Source: Tenacibaculum sp. AHE14PA (GTDB lineage: Bacteria > Bacteroidota > Bacteroidia > Flavobacteriales > Flavobacteriaceae). From it: a stretch of DNA of 64,000 bases. Numbering within the stretch: position 1 is the stretch's first letter; each line of letters opens with the position of its first letter. The stretch lies in assembly GCF_019278465.1 (NCBI RefSeq), contig NZ_CP058983.1, positions 1,921,501-1,985,500 on the forward strand, written 5' to 3'. Shown piece after piece: positions 1-7,890 of the stretch. The position numbers and the translations under genes were made by a program. Below the pieces are notes generated by a model that saw nothing but the letters and a program-made list of their open reading frames with translations, did not search any database and was not told where the DNA came from.

Positions 1-48
1 ACCTTCCATAGTTACAAAGGTTAAAATCGTTATAACTGTAAATAACAT
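1..48 (-). CDS. crtZ: beta-carotene hydroxylase CrtZ, N-terminal fragment (cut by window edge)
   Basis: Only the first 16 codons are inside the window. The ATG (48-46) overlaps the crtB stop in a TAATG arrangement, so translational coupling is likely. The visible peptide is hydrophobic and ends in a Met-Glu-Gly pattern, as I recall for the first membrane segment of CrtZ-type fatty-acid-hydroxylase-superfamily enzymes. Position directly after crtB supports a carotenoid gene; CrtZ converts beta-carotene to zeaxanthin. The identification rests on 16 residues and operon context, so another carotenoid enzyme cannot be excluded. Confidence 0.6.
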   Translation of the reverse strand, partial: MLFTVITILTFVTMEG

Positions 49-890
49 TATATCATTTTTAATTTATATTTAACATAACTTCTTGCTAACAAGTTTATTT
101 TCATCGGATTAGAAATTCTAATTCTAGTATCCATAATTTTAGCTGACGGAGTAGCTTTTAACTTGTTTAATAATTTTTTATAATATCTATAAGCCATATA
201 AACTCCGAATTTAGCATCAACTGGTAATTTTAAAATTCCATTTGTAAGCGCATATTCAAAATCAGCTTCAATATCTTTAATAATTATCTCTTTTGATGTT
301 TCGTCTAACTTTTTAAGATCTACATTCGGAAAATATGAACGATTTAACAGCTCAAAATCATCTTTTAAATCACGCAAAAAATTTACTTTTTGAAATGCTG
401 AACCCAAACGCATTGCTGCAGCTTTAAGTTCATCGTATTTTTGATCATCTCCGTTAACAAAAACCTTTAAACACATTAAACCAACAACATCGGCAGATCC
501 GTATATATAGGCATCATATTCTTCTTGAGTTTTATATTCGGTTTTAAACAAATCCGCTTTCATACTTTTTAAAAAAGCTTGCACCATATCATCAGAAATA
601 CCATACGTATTTACTGTGTAAACAAATGAATTTAATATAGGATTTAAACTGATACCTTCTTTTTTAGCTGCATAATACTCATTCTCAAAACGCGCTAACA
701 AATCTTCTTTGTTATACTCATGAAAAGAATCTACAATCTCATCAGCAAAACGAACAAAACCATAAATATTATAAATGGCTCCCCTAATTTTTGGTGACAA
801 CATTTTTGTTGCTAAGGAAAAAGATGTACTATATTTTTGAGTTACCAACTTACTACACGAGTAAGAAACCTCATCAAATAATTGTTTCAT
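48..890 (-). CDS. crtB: phytoene synthase (squalene/phytoene synthase family)
   Basis: Condenses two geranylgeranyl diphosphates to phytoene, the first committed step of C40 carotenoid synthesis. The 280 residues match a compact bacterial CrtB. The first Asp-rich diphosphate/Mg2+ site is DEIVD at residues 50-54; the second lies in RDLKDD near residues 173-178; the conserved YIYGSADVVGLM stretch is at about 128-139. It starts at ATG 890, one base after the crtI stop, and its own stop overlaps the crtZ start, so crtI-crtB-crtZ form one tightly packed minus-strand transcription unit. Precursor could come from the polyprenyl synthetase at 53.0 kb. Confidence 0.95.
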   Translation of the reverse strand: MKQLFDEVSYSCSKLVTQKYSTSFSLATKMLSPKIRGAIYNIYGFVRFADEIVDSFHEYNKEDLLARFENEYYAAKKEGISLNPILNSFVYTVNTYGISDDMVQAFLKSMKADLFKTEYKTQEEYDAYIYGSADVVGLMCLKVFVNGDDQKYDELKAAAMRLGSAFQKVNFLRDLKDDFELLNRSYFPNVDLKKLDETSKEIIIKDIEADFEYALTNGILKLPVDAKFGVYMAYRYYKKLLNKLKATPSAKIMDTRIRISNPMKINLLARSYVKYKLKMI

Positions 891-891
891 T

Positions 892-2355
892 TTAGTGGTT
901 TTTTAAAATTAAATCTGATGCTATTTTACCAGATATTAATGCTGGCGGAACTCCTGGTCCTGGCACTGTTAATTGACCCGTGAAAAATAAATTCTTAACT
1001 TTTTTACTTTTTATTTTTGGTCTTAAAAAAGCTGTTTGTGTTAAAATATTTGCTAATCCGTAAGCATTACCTTTGTATGAGTTGTAATCTTTTACAAAAT
1101 CATTTACACAAAAACTTTCTTTAAATAATATATTTTCTTTAACCGATTGACCGGTTAATTTTTCTAATCTTTCAAGAATAAGATTAAAATATTTTTCTCT
1201 TATCTCTGGAGTATCTTCTAAGCCAGGGGCAAGCGGAATTAAAAAAGTTGCTGCTTCTTTATTTGTTGGCGCAAAAGAGTCGTCAGTTATTGAAGGAAAA
1301 CTCGCATAAAACAATGGTTTTTTAGGCCAACTAGGTGTATCGTAAATCGTTTTTGCGTGTAAATCAAAATCTGTATCAAAAAATAATGTGTGGTGACAAA
1401 CATTTGCTAGCTTTTTATCAAAACCTACATAAAAAAGTAATGATGATGGAGCAAAGACCTTCTTATCCCAATATTTCTCTGAATATTGCCTGTACTTTTT
1501 GGGCAATAAAGTTTCTGTATGATGATAATCTGCACCACTTAAAACTATATCTGATGAAACAAACTCTCCATTAACCATTAGCCCATTTGCTTCGCCTATA
1601 TCGTTTACAGTAACTTCATCTACATTTGCTTCAGTTTTAAAACTAACTCCTAAATCGGTTGCTAACGTAATCATCGCTTCAATTACTTTATACATTCCGC
1701 CCTTTGGATGCCAAGTACCCAAACCAAAATCTGCATAGTTCATGAAATTATAAAAAGCCGGGGTATTACTTGGTTTTGCCCCTAAAAATAGCACCGGAAA
1801 TTCTAGAATCTGTATTAACTTTTTGCTTTTTATTTTCTTTCTTACCTGTGTTCTTATTGTTGAAAAAAACTGAGTAATCTTACCTATAGTAACTGGCGTA
1901 ACCAACTCTAAAGGAGAAACTCCTGGCTTGTACACTAAATCGTTTATAGAAACATCATAATTATATTCTGCTGATTTTAAAAAACTCTTTAAGTGCTTTG
2001 AACTACCTTTTTCTTCTTTTTCAAAGACCTCGTATATTTCTTCTAAACTCCCGGGAATTGTTATTGAATCTAAAGCATCGAAGTATACTTGATAAGCCGG
2101 AGTTAATTTTTCTAACTCATAATAATCGGCAGGTTTTTTACCAAAATCAGCAAAAAACTTTTCGAATACATCTGGCATCCAATACCAAGTCGGACCGATA
2201 TCAAAAGTAAAACCGTCTTTAATTAACTGCCTAGCCCTACCACCTACTGTTGCGTTTTTTTCTAAAACTACGACTTCATAACCGGCTTTCGCTAAATAAC
2301 ATGATGCTGCTAGAGAAGAAAAACCTGAACCTATTATTGATATTTTTTTTTTCAA
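892..2355 (-). CDS. crtI: phytoene desaturase CrtI (FAD-dependent)
   Basis: Desaturates phytoene to lycopene. The N terminus has the Rossmann dinucleotide-binding signature GSGFSSLAASCYLA (from about residue 9) ending in an acidic VVVLEKN strand. The C terminus carries the family signature FFTGQLTVPGPGVPPALISG, which contributes to FAD binding. Length 487 is normal. The start is TTG (2355-2353); no in-frame ATG precedes the nucleotide-binding motif, so TTG is probably real. First structural gene of the crt operon, 133 bp downstream of its merR-type regulator, with its own candidate promoter at 2436-2470. Confidence 0.96.
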   Translation of the reverse strand: MKKKISIIGSGFSSLAASCYLAKAGYEVVVLEKNATVGGRARQLIKDGFTFDIGPTWYWMPDVFEKFFADFGKKPADYYELEKLTPAYQVYFDALDSITIPGSLEEIYEVFEKEEKGSSKHLKSFLKSAEYNYDVSINDLVYKPGVSPLELVTPVTIGKITQFFSTIRTQVRKKIKSKKLIQILEFPVLFLGAKPSNTPAFYNFMNYADFGLGTWHPKGGMYKVIEAMITLATDLGVSFKTEANVDEVTVNDIGEANGLMVNGEFVSSDIVLSGADYHHTETLLPKKYRQYSEKYWDKKVFAPSSLLFYVGFDKKLANVCHHTLFFDTDFDLHAKTIYDTPSWPKKPLFYASFPSITDDSFAPTNKEAATFLIPLAPGLEDTPEIREKYFNLILERLEKLTGQSVKENILFKESFCVNDFVKDYNSYKGNAYGLANILTQTAFLRPKIKSKKVKNLFFTGQLTVPGPGVPPALISGKIASDLILKNH

Positions 2356-2435
2356 TTTTACTTTTTTAAAAAGATTATTAGCTTCGTTGTTAAATATATA
2401 AAAATTTAAAGGTGAAGCAAAAAAAATGACTTAAT

Positions 2436-2470
2436 CAAATTTACGAATTTTTGTTTAATAAATAAGCAAA
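2436..2470 (-). promoter_or_regulatory. candidate promoter of crtI-crtB-crtZ
   Basis: Read on the minus strand: TTTG (2470-2467), 23-bp spacer, TAAATTTG (2443-2436), fitting the Bacteroidota TTG-N17-23-TAnnTTTG consensus at the long end of the spacer range. It would give a leader of roughly 75 nt before the crtI TTG start. Confidence 0.5.
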
Positions 2471-2476
2471 AAGATT

Positions 2477-2499
2477 AAACATTTTAATTTATAATGTTT
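2477..2499. promoter_or_regulatory. inverted repeat AAACAT-N11-ATGTTT upstream of crtI promoter
   Basis: AAACAT at 2477-2482 and ATGTTT at 2494-2499 form an inverted repeat (7 bp if the next A/T pair is counted) just upstream of the crtI -33 element and overlapping the merR stop. The same half-site recurs at 3411-3426 before merR. It could be a regulator binding site or a weak merR terminator. Confidence 0.3.
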
Positions 2500-3382
2500 T
2501 TAACAATTCAATAACAGAAGAATAAATGGTAATATTAGCGTTAAAATCGAGGTCTTTTATTTTTTCAGTCTTAGATCCTACAGCTATTAATTGATGTTTT
2601 GTACCTGTTAAAACATTTTCAATTTCACGAAAATAATCAACAATTTTATCATCATATGGCTGAATAGTTAATGCCGTAATAAAACGAACTTCTGTCTCGC
2701 TTTCGAAAAAATAATTTAAATTACTTAACGGCAAACTCTGCCCTAAATAAATAGTCATATTACCTCTTAAAACTAATTCGTAATTCAAATACATTAATCC
2801 TAATTCGTGTATTTCATTTTCAGGTAAAAAAAGCACATATGTAATATTAGAATTTGTAGTAGTATACTCTAATCTTTCTGTACTAATTTGAATTTTCTGA
2901 GAAATTAAATTAGATATAAAATGTTCATGTGCTGGCAACAAAGTGTCCGTTTGCCATAATAAACCTATATGACTTAAAAAAGGTACAAAAACGTCTTTAA
3001 AAATTTCTCTAAACGTTTTTTTATTTAGTAACTTATTATAAGTGTTATTAAACAAAACCTTATCAAATTGAAACATCGCCAACTTAAAAGAGTTGATTGC
3101 CTCATCATTTACCGCTGCTTTAAAAGCCAATTCTCTTGCCTTAACAATAATAGTATCATTAGACATCTGAGCTATTTTAGATATCTTGTTGTTGTTATTA
3201 TACAACAACACAACATTTAATAACTTCTGAAGATTCTCTGAAGAATAATACCTAATATTGGTATCTGTTCTTTCTGGTGTTAACAAATCATATCTTTTTT
3301 CCCAAATACGGATCGTATGTGCTTTTACCCCCGAAATATTCTCAAGGTCTTTAATTGTAAAAGATTTTTTAATATTGTTCAA
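2489..3382 (-). CDS. MerR-family regulator with B12-binding domain, CarH/LitR-like
   Basis: Predicted repressor of the adjacent crt genes. Residues 8-31 form the MerR winged helix (FTIKDLENISGVKAHTIRIW), followed by a helical middle domain and a cobalamin-binding-like C domain. Numbered from TTG 3382: Trp143 followed nine residues later by Glu153-His154 gives the W-x9-EH signature of CarH photoreceptors, and E190-x-H192-x-x-G195 gives the (D/E)xHxxG motif supplying the lower cobalt ligand. The expected SxL is TAL and the expected GG is GS, so B12 binding is likely but unproven. Start choice: 3406 is also a TTG, but it lies inside a TATCTTTG promoter box (3411-3404), so 3382 is preferred. Confidence 0.85.
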   Translation of the reverse strand: MNNIKKSFTIKDLENISGVKAHTIRIWEKRYDLLTPERTDTNIRYYSSENLQKLLNVVLLYNNNNKISKIAQMSNDTIIVKARELAFKAAVNDEAINSFKLAMFQFDKVLFNNTYNKLLNKKTFREIFKDVFVPFLSHIGLLWQTDTLLPAHEHFISNLISQKIQISTERLEYTTTNSNITYVLFLPENEIHELGLMYLNYELVLRGNMTIYLGQSLPLSNLNYFFESETEVRFITALTIQPYDDKIVDYFREIENVLTGTKHQLIAVGSKTEKIKDLDFNANITIYSSVIELLKTL

Positions 3383-3403
3383 TTTATGTTGATTTTTATT
3401 AAA

Positions 3404-3426
3404 CAAAGATATGTTTTTTTAAACAT
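3404..3426 (-). promoter_or_regulatory. merR promoter -7 box with abutting inverted repeat
   Basis: TATCTTTG reads on the minus strand at 3411-3404. Immediately upstream, ATGTTT-N4-AAACAT (3411-3426) is an inverted repeat placed where the -33/-7 spacer should be, the usual location of MerR-family operators. No good -33 TTG is visible, which would fit a regulated promoter. The half-site is shared with 2477-2499. Confidence 0.4.
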
Positions 3427-3464
3427 AAAAAAAGATTAATAATTATTTATAAGGGTTTTATCTT

Positions 3465-3472
3465 TATTTTTG
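3465..3472 (+). promoter_or_regulatory. -7 box TATTTTTG upstream of GSCFA gene
   Basis: Exact TAnnTTTG match 22 bp before the ATG at 3495. No TTG at the right distance upstream. Confidence 0.35.
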
Positions 3473-3494
3473 GACAGCTATTTATATTTCTTCT

Positions 3495-4451
3495 ATGATT
3501 CTTCAAACTACAATTCCTTTAAAAAAGCAGCAGTTCCATAAAGTTGATTACAATTCTAAATTACTATTAATAGGTTCTTGTTTTTCAGAGAACATAGGGA
3601 AAAAATTAGCTTACTACAAGTTTCAATCAACTACGAATCCGTTTGGTATTTTATTCCACCCAAAAGCTATTGAAACACTAATAACGATGGCTATCAATGA
3701 AAAAAAACACACTACCAAAGATATTATTTTTAACAATGAACAATGGCATTCTTTCAACGCGCATTCTAACTTAAGTTCTTCAGATAAAAACGAGCTAATA
3801 CATAATTTAAATACCGCAAACACCCTAACACTTCAGCAATTAAAAAACGCCACACATATTATAATAACCCTAGGAACTTCGTGGGTATATCGTTTTATTG
3901 AAACAGATACTATAGTTGCGAATTGTCATAAAATTCCGCAAAAAAAATTTTTAAAAGAAATTTTAACTGTTGATGAAATAACAGAAAGTATCGATGCCAT
4001 AACTAAATTAATTACCTCTATAAACAAGAATGTTACGATTACTTTTACAGTTTCACCTGTTAGACATTTAAAAGACGGATTTATAGAAAACCAACGTAGT
4101 AAATCTCATTTATTAGCAGCAATTCACCAACTTCTTGACTCCGCTCAAAGTGACAAAATAAATTATTTTCCTTCTTATGAAATAATGATGGATGAGCTTC
4201 GTGATTATCGTTTTTACACTGAAGATATGATTCATCCTAGCAAAATTGCTGTAGATTATATTTGGGAAAGATTTACTGATGTTTGGTTTTCTGAGCAAAC
4301 CAAAGAAACAATGAATAAAGTAGAAACCGTTCAAAAAGGCATAACACATCGCTCTTTTAATCCAACTTCTGAAGCGCATTTAAAATTCTTAAACAACCTT
4401 CAACAAAAAAAGGAAACACTTATTAAAGCATTTCCTTTTATGAAATTTTAA
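3495..4451 (+). CDS. GSCFA domain-containing protein
   Basis: Member of the GSCFA family (SGNH/GDSL-hydrolase-like), common in Bacteroidota; the substrate is unknown. The naming motif is GSCF at residues 27-30, followed by SENIG. A later DMIHPSKIAVDYIW stretch resembles the Asp-x-x-His block of SGNH hydrolases. 318 residues with no signal peptide. Divergent from the carotenoid regulator and convergent with the rhodanese gene (9-bp gap). I see no evidence tying it to pigment synthesis. Confidence 0.88.
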   Translation: MILQTTIPLKKQQFHKVDYNSKLLLIGSCFSENIGKKLAYYKFQSTTNPFGILFHPKAIETLITMAINEKKHTTKDIIFNNEQWHSFNAHSNLSSSDKNELIHNLNTANTLTLQQLKNATHIIITLGTSWVYRFIETDTIVANCHKIPQKKFLKEILTVDEITESIDAITKLITSINKNVTITFTVSPVRHLKDGFIENQRSKSHLLAAIHQLLDSAQSDKINYFPSYEIMMDELRDYRFYTEDMIHPSKIAVDYIWERFTDVWFSEQTKETMNKVETVQKGITHRSFNPTSEAHLKFLNNLQQKKETLIKAFPFMKF

Positions 4452-4460
4452 TATTTAATC

Positions 4461-4775
4461 TTATTTAACCAAATACTGATCTACATTTTGCCAAGGTCCA
4501 CCGTTAATTACATCTATTCCGTGGCTTGCTAAAAATTGCATTGCTTGTCCACTTCTTCCACCACTCTTACAAACGGCTATTACTGGTTTATTCCAAGATC
4601 TTATTTCTTCTACATTTAAAGGCACTACTGTTAAAACAATATGCTTTGCTACATCAGAGTGCCCTTCGTTCCATTCAGCCAAAGTGCGCACATCTAAAAT
4701 CACAGCATCTTTATCTAAATATTCTTGTATTTCGTTTGTCATGTTTTTCTTTCTAAATAAATTAAATAATCCCAT
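4461..4775 (-). CDS. rhodanese-like domain protein
   Basis: Single-domain rhodanese of 104 residues, probably carrying persulfide sulfur on Cys69 of the active loop CKSGGRS (69-75). The domain opens with AVILDVRTLAEWNEGH, the usual N-terminal rhodanese block. The first ~15 residues are not membrane-spanning, so it is cytosolic. It begins 14 bp after the aromatic amino acid hydroxylase on the same strand, so the two are probably co-transcribed; a functional link is not obvious. Confidence 0.9.
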   Translation of the reverse strand: MGLFNLFRKKNMTNEIQEYLDKDAVILDVRTLAEWNEGHSDVAKHIVLTVVPLNVEEIRSWNKPVIAVCKSGGRSGQAMQFLASHGIDVINGGPWQNVDQYLVK

Positions 4776-4789
4776 TCGCTTTGTTATTA

Positions 4790-6532
4790 TTAAGACAGCA
4801 AATGTAATCCGTTTTCAATTAAAGTACTGTAACTCTTGTTACCTTTCAATTCTTCTAAATGGTTTTTTAATGCTGTTTTTACTTTAAAATCCTTACTTAA
4901 TGCTAATTCATACAACTCTAAAGATAACAACCAATCATCTTTAAAATCATTTTGCAACTTCGTGAAAATTGTTAAAATATCGTTTTCTAAAACAACATCT
5001 TTGTTTCTCATTTCTTTAACCTCATCATATAAGTTATATAATTCTTTTTGAGAAGGAGTATATTCGATTTTAGTTGTTTTTGTTTCAGAAACCTTACCCA
5101 TATCACCAAAAGAACTTACATCGGCTGGCCCAGAATAAGCCGAAACTAATTCTTTACCAATTGCCATATCATAAACTCCCCATTCTGGCTGAAATAATAT
5201 TTGATCTTGGTATGTTACCGTACAATCTTTAAAAGATATAATTAAAATTTTACCTCTTAAATCACGAGTTCCAGTAATTATTTTTCCATCAACAACAACA
5301 CCGCTTTCAAACTCTAATGTTATTGCTTCACCCTCATAAATTCCGTAGGCTTTTAAATCACGCGGACTCATATCTTCAATAGGCAAATTGATTCCTTTTA
5401 ATTTCCCTACAGGGCTACCAAAACCTTCTGCATGATATATAATTCCGTGACCAATTAACTCTTTATCTCTACTTGCTAAAGCTGTTGGCCCTGCTGTTTG
5501 TAAATAAGCTACATTACCCTTACTATCTTCAATAACATTTGTAAAAACACCCGAAACCTGAATACCAGTACTTAATTCAATCGTTCCTAAATTACTAGAA
5601 TCAATTAATTTCTTAACACCTTTTAATCCACCTGTTCTAAGTGCCATAGAGTTCGCAAACTCATTTAAAACCATACTTAAATAGGCAAAATCTGGAGTTA
5701 CAAATAACTGTGGTTGTGGTTTTGTAATATCAAAACTTACAGTAGCTGCTTCTATAGAATAGGCCACTTTTTTAACCTCGTCTTTCATACACCACATGCT
5801 TTCTCCTATAGATGACAATAAACCCGCACCGTATATTTTAGGATCATCAAGCTTACCAATTAAACCATATTCAACTGTCCACCAATGTAAATTTCTTATT
5901 TGTGCCATTTCAGATAATTCCCCCATATTATCTTGCAGCCATTCTACTTTTTCTTGTGCTTCGTTTATTTCTTTTTCAGTTGAGTTCGGATTCTCTTTTA
6001 AAATAGATAACAATCTAATCGCTTCATACATTTCATAATCTTTAGATGATGAAATTGCCTTAGAACCTATTTCTCCAAAACGACGTAAATACTCTGAATA
6101 TTCTGGATTTGCAATAATTGGTGCATGCCCTGCTGCTTCATGAATAATATCTGGTGCTGGAGTATATTCTATATGATTTATGGTTCGCATATCAGAAGCA
6201 ATCACTAAAACATTATAAGCCTGAAACTCCATAAATGCATTTGGCGGAATAAAACCATCAACCGAAACCGCAGCCCAACCAATATCTTTTAAAATACGGT
6301 TCATACCTGCCATGTAAGGAATATCTTCTATAGAAACACCTGTTTTATCTAAGCCCTCTAAATAAGAAGCATGTGCAACTTTACCTAAATAATCAACATT
6401 CATACGCATAACATATCGCCAAACCGCTTGGTTTTGGGCCGTATATTCGTGATACGGTTGTTTAACTACAAATTTATGTAAGTGTTTCGGTAACTTTTTA
6501 GTCACTTCATTTAGCTCAAAATGAGATTCCAT
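4790..6532 (-). CDS. phhA: pterin-dependent aromatic amino acid hydroxylase (phenylalanine 4-monooxygenase-like)
   Basis: Non-heme iron enzyme expected to hydroxylate phenylalanine to tyrosine with tetrahydrobiopterin and O2. The iron site is clear: His131 and His136 in PDIIHEAAGHAP, and the third ligand Glu221 in WWTVEYGL. At 580 residues it is about twice the usual bacterial enzyme (~260-300). The catalytic domain occupies roughly the first 320 residues; the remainder is a C-terminal extension with a beta-rich part (about 330-450) and a helical tail that I cannot assign. The extension may be lineage-typical. Substrate (Phe versus Trp) cannot be settled by eye. Confidence 0.9.
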   Translation of the reverse strand: MESHFELNEVTKKLPKHLHKFVVKQPYHEYTAQNQAVWRYVMRMNVDYLGKVAHASYLEGLDKTGVSIEDIPYMAGMNRILKDIGWAAVSVDGFIPPNAFMEFQAYNVLVIASDMRTINHIEYTPAPDIIHEAAGHAPIIANPEYSEYLRRFGEIGSKAISSSKDYEMYEAIRLLSILKENPNSTEKEINEAQEKVEWLQDNMGELSEMAQIRNLHWWTVEYGLIGKLDDPKIYGAGLLSSIGESMWCMKDEVKKVAYSIEAATVSFDITKPQPQLFVTPDFAYLSMVLNEFANSMALRTGGLKGVKKLIDSSNLGTIELSTGIQVSGVFTNVIEDSKGNVAYLQTAGPTALASRDKELIGHGIIYHAEGFGSPVGKLKGINLPIEDMSPRDLKAYGIYEGEAITLEFESGVVVDGKIITGTRDLRGKILIISFKDCTVTYQDQILFQPEWGVYDMAIGKELVSAYSGPADVSSFGDMGKVSETKTTKIEYTPSQKELYNLYDEVKEMRNKDVVLENDILTIFTKLQNDFKDDWLLSLELYELALSKDFKVKTALKNHLEELKGNKSYSTLIENGLHLLS

Positions 6533-6641
6533 ATTATTGTTTGTTTTGCTGGGTAAATTTAAGTTTTTTATAGTTCACAAAAAATCGTAATCCGTTAAAT
6601 TATATATTTTGTATTTTTACTTTTATCATAAATTTAAAACT

Positions 6642-7415
6642 ATGAGAAATCGCGGAAGTTTAAAAATTAGGCTTTTAATTGGTGTTGCTATTGCTCTATT
6701 CGCTTTAGTAAAATATTGTTCTAGCGCAGAAACAAATACTTATACAGGCAAAACACAACATATTTCTATTTCTAAAAAACAAGAAATTGCTATTGGGTTA
6801 AGCAGTGCCCCACAAATGACGCAACAACATGGTGGTTTGTATCCTAGTAAAAAATATCAGGACCTAGTAGATAATACTGGTAAGAAATTATTAAAAAATA
6901 GTATTGCAAATAAAACTGGATATCCTTTTGATTTTCATTTATTAAAAGATGAAAAAACCATTAATGCTTTTGCTTTACCTGGCGGACAAGTATTTATCAC
7001 TTTTGCGTTGTTTTCTAAATTAAAAAAAGAAGATCAATTAGCTGGTGTTTTAGGGCATGAGATTGGCCATGTTATTGGTCGTCATTCGGCTGCTCGTATG
7101 GCAAAACAAGAATTAACGCAAGGATTACTTTCTGGTGCTTCTGTTGGTTTTGATCCCAGCACTACCGAGGGAATGGCTGCCATAGCAAATGTTGTTAACA
7201 TGAAATATGGTAGAGATGACGAGCTTGAAAGTGATGATTTAGGTGTAAAATTAATGATAGATGCAGGCTATAACCCTGAAAGTTTAATTGGCGTGATGGA
7301 AATTTTAAAACAAGCTGCAGGACCGAATAGAACTCCCGAGTTTCAAAGCACACATCCAGATCCTGAAAACAGAGTCGAAAAAATTAAAGAAGCAATTCGT
7401 AAGTACCGTAAATAA
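6642..7415 (+). CDS. M48-family metalloprotease, membrane anchored
   Basis: Zinc protease with HExxH at residues 139-143 (HEIGHVIGRH) and a downstream DDELESDDLG block supplying the third ligand. Residues 10-25 form a hydrophobic anchor, placing the catalytic domain in the periplasm; the Cys at 26 lacks a proper lipobox. Length 257, typical of BepA/LoiP-like or Oma1-like enzymes that handle misfolded envelope proteins. ATG 6642 is chosen over an in-frame codon 33 bp upstream because the anchor pattern begins here. Divergent from the hydroxylase gene. Confidence 0.9.
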   Translation: MRNRGSLKIRLLIGVAIALFALVKYCSSAETNTYTGKTQHISISKKQEIAIGLSSAPQMTQQHGGLYPSKKYQDLVDNTGKKLLKNSIANKTGYPFDFHLLKDEKTINAFALPGGQVFITFALFSKLKKEDQLAGVLGHEIGHVIGRHSAARMAKQELTQGLLSGASVGFDPSTTEGMAAIANVVNMKYGRDDELESDDLGVKLMIDAGYNPESLIGVMEILKQAAGPNRTPEFQSTHPDPENRVEKIKEAIRKYRK

Positions 7416-7422
7416 CTACCAA

Positions 7423-7500
7423 CGTCATTACGAACAAAATGAAGTAATCTTAAGCTTATTTAATTAATATTTACAGGTTGCTTCACACCTCGCAATGATA
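7423..7500. repeat. degenerate palindromic interspersed (REP-like) element
   Basis: Left arm 7423-7450 (CGTCATTACGA...GAAGTAATCT) and right arm 7475-7500 (AGGTTGCTTC...CTCGCAATGA) are imperfect reverse complements around an AT-rich centre. The core resembles the CGTCATTGCGAG...GAAGCAATCT dispersed palindromes found in many bacterial genomes. Begins 8 bp after the M48 stop. No second copy in this window. Confidence 0.55.
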
Positions 7501-7570
7501 TATTAGAGAATAATTCTGTAACATTTATAATAAAAAAGCTACCTATAAGTATAATCCTAAATTAATAGCT

Positions 7571-7825
7571 ATGAGTTTTGGAGGCGCAGTTTCTAGTATG
7601 ATTACTAGCATAAAAAACAATAAGAGAAACAGAAAAAATACTTTTGAAAAACTAGAACGATTTCAAAAAGAAAATAACGATCAATTACATTTTAATAATA
7701 CAGCAACTAAAAAGGAGTTGCAAGAAATAAAAACTCAGTTAAAAAAAGAAAACCTAATCAATATAACTAAAAAAGGACTTTTATTATTAGCTGTAATTCT
7801 TTTATTTAGTTACTTATTATTGTGA
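7571..7825 (+). CDS. small coiled-coil protein with C-terminal membrane anchor
   Basis: 84 residues of unknown function. After a Gly/Ser-rich start, residues ~15-60 are highly charged (NNKRNRKNTFEKLERFQKE...) with heptad-like spacing, predicting a helix or coiled coil; residues 65-84 form one hydrophobic segment (LLLLAVILLFSYLLL) reaching the C terminus. This tail-anchored layout puts the helical part in the cytoplasm. Starts at ATG 7571 and stands alone between the palindromic repeat and a hairpin. No family recognised, though similar small proteins occur in other flavobacteria as I recall. Confidence 0.7.
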   Translation: MSFGGAVSSMITSIKNNKRNRKNTFEKLERFQKENNDQLHFNNTATKKELQEIKTQLKKENLINITKKGLLLLAVILLFSYLLL

Positions 7826-7833
7826 ACAATAAA

Positions 7834-7866
7834 AAACTGAATCCAAATTAATGGACTCAGTTTATA
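7834..7866. terminator. imperfect bidirectional terminator hairpin
   Basis: AAACTGA-x-TCC (7834-7844) pairs with GGA-x-TCAGTTT (7853-7863), one internal mismatch, 8-nt loop. Lies between convergent genes. Confidence 0.5.
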
Positions 7867-7890
7867 TATATTTAAAAAGCATTGCTTTTA

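Noticed and set aside
1335..2210. Two plus-strand open frames inside crtI
   Set aside because: Shadows of crtI without family motifs.
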